Part shown: positions 58,821 through 64,000 of the stretch, piece after piece
Layout: every line of letters begins with the position of its first letter
How positions within the stretch are numbered: the first letter of the stretch is position 1
Source of the DNA: Caballeronia insecticola
GTDB taxonomy: Bacteria > Pseudomonadota > Gammaproteobacteria > Burkholderiales > Burkholderiaceae
NCBI RefSeq assembly: GCF_000402035.1
Contig: NC_021287.1
Coordinates: 1,674,001 to 1,738,000, forward strand
DNA length: 64,000 nucleotides
Direction of reading: 5' to 3'
The notes under the pieces: generated by a model
What the model was told of the DNA's origin: nothing
The model's input: the letters and a program-made list of their open reading frames with translations, nothing else
Databases searched by the model: none
Program-made: the position numbers and the translations under genes

Positions 58821-59609
58821 ATGTCCGCCCTTGAACCCATCGTGCAACGTGTGCTCATCACCAACGACGACGGCATCGACGCGCCCGGCCTCGCCGTGCT
58901 CGAAGCCGTTGCGGCCGAACTCGCGCACGAAGTCTGGGTGATCGCGCCCGAACACGATCAGAGCGGCACCTCGCATTCCATCAGCCTGCATTCGCCGCTG
59001 CGCGTGTCGCGCAAGGGCGAGCGGCGTTTCGGCGTGCAGGGCACGCCCGGCGACTGCGTCGTGATGGGCGCGCGCCACATCATGAAAGACGCGCCGCCGA
59101 CGCTCGTGCTCTCCGGCATCAACCGCGGCGCGAATCTGGGCGTCGAGACGATGTTCTCCGGCACCGTCGGCGCCGCGATGACCGGGCTGCTGCTCGGCCT
59201 GCCGTCGATTGCGCTCAGTCAGACTTTCCGCGATCGCGAGAACGTGCGCTGGGACACCGCGCGTGCGCTCGCGCCGGGCGTGATCCGTCAGTTGCTCGCC
59301 ATCGCCCACGACGCGCCGACGTGCCTTAACGTCAACTTCCCCGATTGCGATGCGTCCGCCGCCGGTCCGCTCACCGTGACGCGGCAAGGCGTGGGGCTGG
59401 TGGAAGGCATCGACGTGGTCGCGGAAGTCGATCCGCGCGGCATCGACTATCACTGGCTGCGTTTTCAGCGCGGCCCGCGCCCGAATTCGCCCGATAGCGA
59501 GACGGCGGCGATCGCGGCCAAACGCGTGTCGGTCACGCCGCTGCACTTCGAGCGCACCGACGAGCGCACTTTCGCCACGCTCGAAGCGGCACTGAAGCGC
59601 GGTCTTTAA
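58821..59609 (+). CDS. surE: 5'/3'-nucleotidase SurE
   Basis: 262 residues. SurE signatures: VLITNDDGIDAPG (metal ligands), VWVIAPEHDQSGTSHSISLHSPLRV, GTPGDCVVMGA, SGINRGANLG, and the C-terminal KRVSVTPLHFERTDERT. The enzyme hydrolyses nucleoside monophosphates and short polyphosphate in the cytosol. In Burkholderiaceae surE usually begins surE-pcm-nlpD-rpoS; here a DUF2147 gene follows and those partners are absent, so this may be a second copy. Confidence 0.95.
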   Translation: MSALEPIVQRVLITNDDGIDAPGLAVLEAVAAELAHEVWVIAPEHDQSGTSHSISLHSPLRVSRKGERRFGVQGTPGDCVVMGARHIMKDAPPTLVLSGINRGANLGVETMFSGTVGAAMTGLLLGLPSIALSQTFRDRENVRWDTARALAPGVIRQLLAIAHDAPTCLNVNFPDCDASAAGPLTVTRQGVGLVEGIDVVAEVDPRGIDYHWLRFQRGPRPNSPDSETAAIAAKRVSVTPLHFERTDERTFATLEAALKRGL

Positions 59610-59739
59610 AAGACGCGCGGCGACGCTAGAGCGTTTCCTCCCAAACGCGGCAATCGGTTTCTCGTATGCTGAGTCGGCCCGGCGCCGTCGCCAAGCGCGC
59701 CGGGCAAACCGATCACGATCAAAACAAGGAGACAAGAAC

Positions 59740-60201
59740 ATGACCCGTTCCATCGGCCGGCGCGGCGCGCGCCTCGTGGCGGGCGCGCTGGGCGCCCTGC
59801 TTGCGGCGAGTGCGCTCGCGCAATCGGCGACGCCCGTGGGCACCTGGCAGACCATCGACGACCAGACGGGCAAGCCGAAAGCCGTCATCCAGATCGTCGA
59901 CGACGGCGGCCAGCTCTCGGGCAAGGTCGTGCGCGGCATCGGCGAATTCGATCAGCCCGAACGGCGCTGCACCGCCTGCACCGACGAGCGAAAAGATCAA
60001 CTGGTCAAGGGAATGACGATCATCACCGGCATGCGGCAGAACGGCGATACGTGGGACAGCGGCCAGATTCTCGATCCCGAAAACGGCAAGCTCTACAAAT
60101 GCAAGATGAAACTCGAAGACGGCGGACAGAAGCTCGTGGTGCGCGGGTATATCGGCGTGTCGCTTCTCGGGCGGTCGCAAACCTGGGTGCGCCAGCCATA
60201 A
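59740..60201 (+). CDS. Exported DUF2147 family protein
   Basis: 153 residues. A signal peptide (1-27, ending ALAQ) is followed by the DUF2147 pattern: VGTWQTIDDQTGKPKAVIQIVDDGGQLSGKVVRG, a CTACTDERKDQLVKGMTIITGM segment and YKCKMKLEDGGQKLVVRGYIGVSLLGRSQTWVR. DUF2147 proteins are small periplasmic beta proteins of unknown role, common in Burkholderiaceae. The cysteine pair CTAC may form a disulfide. Closed by a strong bidirectional terminator. Confidence 0.9.
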   Translation: MTRSIGRRGARLVAGALGALLAASALAQSATPVGTWQTIDDQTGKPKAVIQIVDDGGQLSGKVVRGIGEFDQPERRCTACTDERKDQLVKGMTIITGMRQNGDTWDSGQILDPENGKLYKCKMKLEDGGQKLVVRGYIGVSLLGRSQTWVRQP

Positions 60202-60221
60202 CGAATTGCGCCGAACAAGCG

Positions 60222-60262
60222 AAAAAGCCGGCCGCAGACAGACGTCTGCGGCCGGCTTTTTT
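60222..60262. terminator. Strong bidirectional terminator
   Basis: 18-bp arms AAAAAGCCGGCCGCAGAC / GTCTGCGGCCGGCTTTTT with an AGAC loop. It ends the DUF2147 gene (+) and the DUF4096 gene (-). Confidence 0.92.
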
Positions 60263-60287
60263 CAGGGCGAACGCGCCAACCTCAGGC

Positions 60288-60680
60288 TTACGCCGCGCGA
60301 CGCTCCGGCATGTTCTCCGGCTGGATCTCGACATTGCCGAGCCCGAGTTCCGCCGACACACGCATGCGCGATGTCATCAGCGCGTAGAGCGACTCTCCCG
60401 CCGGACCGAACAACTGGCTCATCACGCGCAACAGTACGCCCGATTCGTGCCACGCCTTGAAGCGCCGATGGCACGTTTGATAGGACGGGTACTTGCGGGG
60501 CAACGTGGACCACGACGCGCCGCTATACATGACCCAGAGCACGCCGTTGAGCACGGCGCGCGTGTTCGCGAGCGGCCTGCCGCGTAACTCCGTGCGCGGA
60601 CGCAGTTCGGGTAGCAGAGGGGCAACCATCTGCCATTCCTCGTCAGACATGTCGCGATAGGGCTTCACTAGATTCTCCAA
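60288..60680 (-). CDS. Stand-alone transposase N-terminal domain (DUF4096, IS5-like)
   Basis: 130 residues. YRDMSDEEWQMVAPLLPELRPRTELRGRPLANTRAVLNGVLWVMYSGASWSTLPRKYPSYQTCHRRFKAWHESGVLLRVM is the DUF4096 domain found at the N-terminus of IS5/IS402-type transposases. The DDE catalytic domain is absent and the protein instead ends with a short unrelated tail (SRMRVSAELGLGNVEIQPE). I see no terminal inverted repeats or target duplication around it, and it has its own terminator. It may be a decayed transposase or a domesticated DNA-binding protein. Confidence 0.75.
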   Translation of the reverse strand: MENLVKPYRDMSDEEWQMVAPLLPELRPRTELRGRPLANTRAVLNGVLWVMYSGASWSTLPRKYPSYQTCHRRFKAWHESGVLLRVMSQLFGPAGESLYALMTSRMRVSAELGLGNVEIQPENMPERRAA

Positions 60681-60809
60681 TTTGCTGACTGATAACCGGT
60701 ATCGACAATACCGAGTACCGGAATGCCCGCAAATCAGATCGCTCCGAATCCTGAAAAAGTCCGAGAAGCCTTATGCCGTTTGGCTATCCGCCGATTTTTG
60801 ATTCTCGTA

Positions 60810-61907
60810 TTAGGTCAGCGAAATATCCGCGACGCGCCGCGGCGCCTCCAGATACTCCTTCGACTGCATTTCGACGATGCGCGACACCGTCCGCGCGAAC
60901 TCGTTGGCCATCGGTCCTTCGACATACAGCTCTTCCGCGGGCACGGCCGCCGACATCAGCAGCTTCACTTTGTGGTCGTAAAAGACGTCGATGAGCCACG
61001 TGAAGCGGCGCGCCTCGGACGCCATGCGCGGCGTCATCTGCGGCACATCCGAGAGGATCACCGCGTGAAACCGGTTCGCAAGCTCGAGATAATCGTTTTG
61101 CGAGCGCGGGCCGCCGCACAGGGTCGCGAAATCGAACCACACGACGCCGTCCGCGCGGCGCAGCGCCTTGATCTCGCGCTTTTCGATATGCAGGATCGGG
61201 CTTTCGTCGGGCACTGCCGCGAGCTTCGCGAAATCGGCGCGCAATGCCTTGTCGGCGGCGGCGCCGAGCGGCGTGTGATACGCCTGCACCTGCGAGAGCG
61301 TGCGCTTGCGGTAGTCGGTGCCGGCATCGACGTTGAGGACGTCGAGATGCTCCTTGATCAACTCGATGGCCGGCAGCAGCCGGTCGCGATGCAGCCCTTC
61401 CGGATACAGCGTGTCGGGCTCGTAGTTGGACGTCATCACGAACTGCACGCCGTTCTTGAAAAGACGGTCGAGCAGTCGATACAGGATCATTGCGTCGGCG
61501 ATATCGGAGACGTGGAATTCGTCGAAGCAGATCAGCCGATATCGCTTCGCAATGCGCCGCGCGAGTTCGTCGAGCGGATCGGCCTGCCCTTTCAACTCCT
61601 CCAGTTCGCGATGCACTTCGCGCATGAACTCGTGAAAATGCAGCCGCGTCTTGCGCTGCACCGGCACGACCGCATAGAAGCTGTCCATCAGAAAGCTCTT
61701 GCCGCGCCCGACGCCGCCCCACATGTACACGCCGCGCGGCAAATCCGGATGCACGAGAAACTTCTTGATCGCATTGGAGCGGCGCGACTTGTACGCGACC
61801 CACTCGTCGAAGCAGCGCTGCAGCCGCATGACCGCCGCGAGCTGCGCCTCGTCCGATTGATAACCCCGCGTGCGCAGTTCGTTTTCGTAGTATTCGGTGA
61901 CGTTCAT
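60810..61907 (-). CDS. zapE: Cell division protein ZapE (AFG1-like ATPase)
   Basis: 365 residues starting MNVTEYYENELRTRGYQSDEAQLAAV. Walker A GGVGRGKS (64-71), Walker B LICFDEFHV, and the AFG1 signature FVMTSNYEPDTLYPEGLHRDRLLPAIELI are present. ZapE is a cytosolic ATPase that acts on the FtsZ ring under low oxygen or heat. It lies downstream of lpdA in the order odhB-lpdA-zapE usual for Burkholderiaceae. A hairpin between lpdA and zapE suggests partial termination. Confidence 0.95.
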   Translation of the reverse strand: MNVTEYYENELRTRGYQSDEAQLAAVMRLQRCFDEWVAYKSRRSNAIKKFLVHPDLPRGVYMWGGVGRGKSFLMDSFYAVVPVQRKTRLHFHEFMREVHRELEELKGQADPLDELARRIAKRYRLICFDEFHVSDIADAMILYRLLDRLFKNGVQFVMTSNYEPDTLYPEGLHRDRLLPAIELIKEHLDVLNVDAGTDYRKRTLSQVQAYHTPLGAAADKALRADFAKLAAVPDESPILHIEKREIKALRRADGVVWFDFATLCGGPRSQNDYLELANRFHAVILSDVPQMTPRMASEARRFTWLIDVFYDHKVKLLMSAAVPAEELYVEGPMANEFARTVSRIVEMQSKEYLEAPRRVADISLT

Positions 61908-61935
61908 GATGCCGCGTCTGGTGTGCTTGAAAGTG

Positions 61936-61969
61936 ACGAAGGCGAGCGGTTTGACCCGCTCGCCTTCGT
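61936..61969 (-). terminator. Terminator-like hairpin after lpdA
   Basis: 14-bp perfect arms ACGAAGGCGAGCGG / CCGCTCGCCTTCGT with a 6-nt loop, in the 91-bp lpdA-zapE gap. Only three consecutive T follow, so termination is probably partial. Confidence 0.65.
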
Positions 61970-61998
61970 TGCGATGCCTTGCCCGAAGCCGAGCCGTC

Positions 61999-63438
61999 TT
62001 ACATGTTCAGCGCGCGCTTGTCGACCGCGAGCGCCGCTTCACGCATCACTTCCGACAGCGACGGATGCGGATGGCAGATCCGGCCGATATCTTCCGACGC
62101 AGCCTTGAACTCCATCGCGACGACCGCTTCCGCGATCAGATCCGACGCGTCCGCGGCGATCACGTGCACGCCGAGGATTTCGTCGGTCTTCGCGTCCGCG
62201 ATCATCTTGACGAAGCCCTCAGCCTTGCCGATGCCGAGCGCGCGGCCGTTGGCCATCATCGGGAACTGACCGGTCTTGATCTCGCGGCCTTCGGCCTTGA
62301 GCTGCTGTTCCGTCTTGCCGACCCACGCGATTTCCGGTTCCGTGTAGATGACCCACGGCACGCAGTTGTAGTCGATATGCGGCTTCTGACCGTCGATGAT
62401 TTCCGCCACCGCCACGCCTTCGTCTTCCGCCTTGTGCGCGAGCATCGGGCCGCGCACCACGTCGCCGATGGCGTACACGTTCGGCACGCTCGTCGCGCAA
62501 TGGTCGTCGACGTCGATGAAACCACGCTCGTTGGCCTTCAGGCCGATGCTTTCCAGACCGAGATTGTCGGTGTTCGGCACGCGGCCGATCGACACGATCA
62601 GGCGATCGGCTTCCAGCGTTTGCGCGTTGCCCGTGCTATCCGTGTAAGCGATCGACACGCCCCCTTCGTTGCCCTGCAACGTCTTCACTTCGCCGATCTT
62701 CACGCCGAGATGAATGTCGAGGCCTTGCTTTTTGAACTGCTTCGCGGCTTCCTTGGCGAGCGATTCGTCCGCGGCGCCCAGGAATTGCGGCAACGCTTCG
62801 AGCACGGTGACGTCCGCGCCGAGACGACGCCACACCGAGCCGAGTTCCAGACCGATCACGCCCGCGCCGATCACAGCGAGCTTCTTCGGCACGGCGTCGA
62901 ACGACAGCGCGCCTTCGTTGTCCGCGACGATCTTGTTGTCGACCGGAATGTTCGGCAGATGACGCGCCTTCGAACCCGTCGCGATGATCACGTTCTTCGC
63001 GGTCACGGTTTCGGTCTCGCCTTCGCCCGACACTTCGATCTGCACGCCGGCAGCATTCTTGCCGGTGAACTTGCCGTGACCCTTGAGCCACGTGATCTTG
63101 TTCTTGCGGAACAGGAACTCGATGCCCTTCGTCATCTTCTCGACGATGCCGTCCTTGCGCGCCAGCATCTTCGACACATCGAGCTTCACGTCCGACACGC
63201 TGATACCGTGATCGGCCAGATGCTTCGACGCATTTTCGAATTCTTCCGACGACGCCAGCAGCGCCTTCGACGGAATGCAGCCCACGTTCAGGCACGTGCC
63301 GCCGAGCTTCAGCGCGCCGGCCGGGTTCTTCCACTTCTCGATACACGCAACCGACTTGCCGAGTTGCGCTGCGCGAATCGCCGCGATATAGCCGCCCGGG
63401 CCCGCGCCGATCACGACGACATCAAATTCCTTGGACAT
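61999..63438 (-). CDS. lpdA: Dihydrolipoyl dehydrogenase (E3)
   Basis: 479 residues from ATG 63438 ([17 protein letters not shown]), with AAGGAAAG upstream; the upstream in-frame extension to 63513 lacks family support. The redox pair C49/C54 is in [13 protein letters not shown], a second Rossmann motif is [15 protein letters not shown], and the catalytic His-Glu region is CHPHPSLSE. It reoxidises lipoyl groups on the 2-oxoglutarate dehydrogenase E2 (odhB, immediately upstream) with NAD+. Confidence 0.98.
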   Translation of the reverse strand: MSKEFDVVVIGAGPGGYIAAIRAAQLGKSVACIEKWKNPAGALKLGGTCLNVGCIPSKALLASSEEFENASKHLADHGISVSDVKLDVSKMLARKDGIVEKMTKGIEFLFRKNKITWLKGHGKFTGKNAAGVQIEVSGEGETETVTAKNVIIATGSKARHLPNIPVDNKIVADNEGALSFDAVPKKLAVIGAGVIGLELGSVWRRLGADVTVLEALPQFLGAADESLAKEAAKQFKKQGLDIHLGVKIGEVKTLQGNEGGVSIAYTDSTGNAQTLEADRLIVSIGRVPNTDNLGLESIGLKANERGFIDVDDHCATSVPNVYAIGDVVRGPMLAHKAEDEGVAVAEIIDGQKPHIDYNCVPWVIYTEPEIAWVGKTEQQLKAEGREIKTGQFPMMANGRALGIGKAEGFVKMIADAKTDEILGVHVIAADASDLIAEAVVAMEFKAASEDIGRICHPHPSLSEVMREAALAVDKRALNM

Positions 63439-63535
63439 GACTTTCCTTTGGTCTGACTCCGCTCTTGCGGAGCGTGCCTTGCATGGCGCGCGCGAGCCTA
63501 TCGCGCGCGCCACTCGGCCGTTCTAGCGTTGATGC

Positions 63536-64000
63536 TTACAGGTCCAGCAGCAGACGGGCCGGATCTTCCAGCGCGTCCTTCATGGCGACCAGCGACAGCA
63601 CGGCTTCGCGGCCGTCGATGATGCGGTGGTCGTACGACAGCGCGAGGTAGTTCATCGGGCGGATCACGATCTGGCCGTTTTCGACGACCGCGCGTTCCTT
63701 CGTCGCGTGCACGCCGAGAATGGCGGACTGCGGCGGGTTGATGATCGGCGTCGAGAGCATGGAACCGAACACGCCGCCGTTCGAGATGGAGAACGTGCCG
63801 CCGGTCATGTCTTCGATCGACAGCTTGCCGTCCTTCGCCTTCTGACCGAATTCGGCAATCTTCTTTTCGATGTCGGCGAGGCTCATTTGATCTGCGTTGC
63901 GCAGGATCGGCACCACCAGACCGCGCGGCGAACCGACTGCGATACCGATGTCGAAGTAGCCGTGATAGACGATGTCGTTACCGTCGATCGATGCGTTCAC
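63536..64000 (-). CDS. odhB: Dihydrolipoyl succinyltransferase (E2), C-terminal part
   Basis: The last 155 codons of the gene; it continues past the window edge. The catalytic domain is visible: [67 protein letters not shown], and the active-site segment [12 protein letters not shown] (His and Asp of HxxxDG). E2 of the 2-oxoglutarate dehydrogenase complex (also called sucB). lpdA follows after 97 bp. Confidence 0.96.
   Translation of the reverse strand: MNASIDGNDIVYHGYFDIGIAVGSPRGLVVPILRNADQMSLADIEKKIAEFGQKAKDGKLSIEDMTGGTFSISNGGVFGSMLSTPIINPPQSAILGVHATKERAVVENGQIVIRPMNYLALSYDHRIIDGREAVLSLVAMKDALEDPARLLLDL

Overview
The window is a GC-rich, densely coded chromosomal segment of a betaproteobacterium, most likely Burkholderiaceae (Caballeronia/Paraburkholderia/Burkholderia type). 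This rests on protein-level resemblance and on the gene sets aat-bpt-pyrD, moeA-moaD-moaE, rnr-rlmB and odhB-lpdA-zapE. The genus is inferred, not proven. Most genes are ordinary core or conserved accessory genes. I see no CRISPR array, prophage, complete insertion sequence or rRNA operon.

Layout. 1-4.1 kb: the 3' end of an mtfA-type peptidase gene, rpmE2 (type B L31), an ArnT-like membrane glycosyltransferase and a MATE exporter. 4.2-12.5 kb: a giant alpha-2-macroglobulin gene with a CLEQ thioester, followed 9 bp later by pbpC (penicillin-binding protein 1C). 12.7-14.2 kb: a ComEA-like HhH protein and a YidB-family protein, then terminators facing clpB. 14.2-18.3 kb: clpB with a recognisable sigma-32 promoter, an NsrR-like Rrf2 regulator and, divergently, a group III truncated haemoglobin. 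18.3-20.4 kb: moeA-moaD-moaE; MoeA carries an Ala-Gly run encoded by a hexanucleotide repeat. 20.6-25.7 kb: a NUDIX hydrolase, aat, bpt, pyrD, and a cystine-type ABC binding protein with its permease.

25.7-35.4 kb is an accessory stretch: a Gfo/Idh/MocA oxidoreductase with a TTG start, a FadR-type regulator, a GT4 glycosyltransferase, an ElaA-like acetyltransferase, a DUF1839 protein, a gene-free stretch of about 1 kb with stacked hairpins, a Crp/Fnr regulator, an undecaprenyl-phosphate sugar phosphotransferase and convergent rpiA. 35.9-41.3 kb is a chaperone-usher fimbrial locus (chaperone, usher, tip adhesin, pilin on the minus strand) in which the FimH-like adhesin is split by a frameshift near 37.48-37.55 kb.

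42-46.2 kb: rnr-rlmB-amidase. 46.3-46.8 kb: two tandem tRNA-Leu(CAG) genes, each with a near-consensus promoter and a terminator. 47.1-48.9 kb: an MFS carrier and an orphan HTH protein. 49.3-58.3 kb: a compact fatty-acid gene set (FadE, high-molecular-weight FabG, MaoC hydratase, thiolase, FadD, DUF1571) that looks like one operon and parallels the mycobacterial fadE5-fadA2-fabG4-htdX neighbourhood. 58.5-64 kb: a small orphan protein, a surE gene without its usual pcm/rpoS neighbours, a DUF2147 protein, a stand-alone transposase N-terminal domain (DUF4096), zapE, lpdA and the 3' end of odhB (sucB).

Items most worth a second look are the interrupted fimbrial adhesin, the FadE-to-DUF1571 operon, the structured gene-free region before the exopolysaccharide-type genes, the NsrR-like regulator with altered cysteine spacing beside a 10-bp tandem repeat, and several strong inverted repeats upstream of orphan genes. 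I do not see a clear-cut new defence or mobile system.
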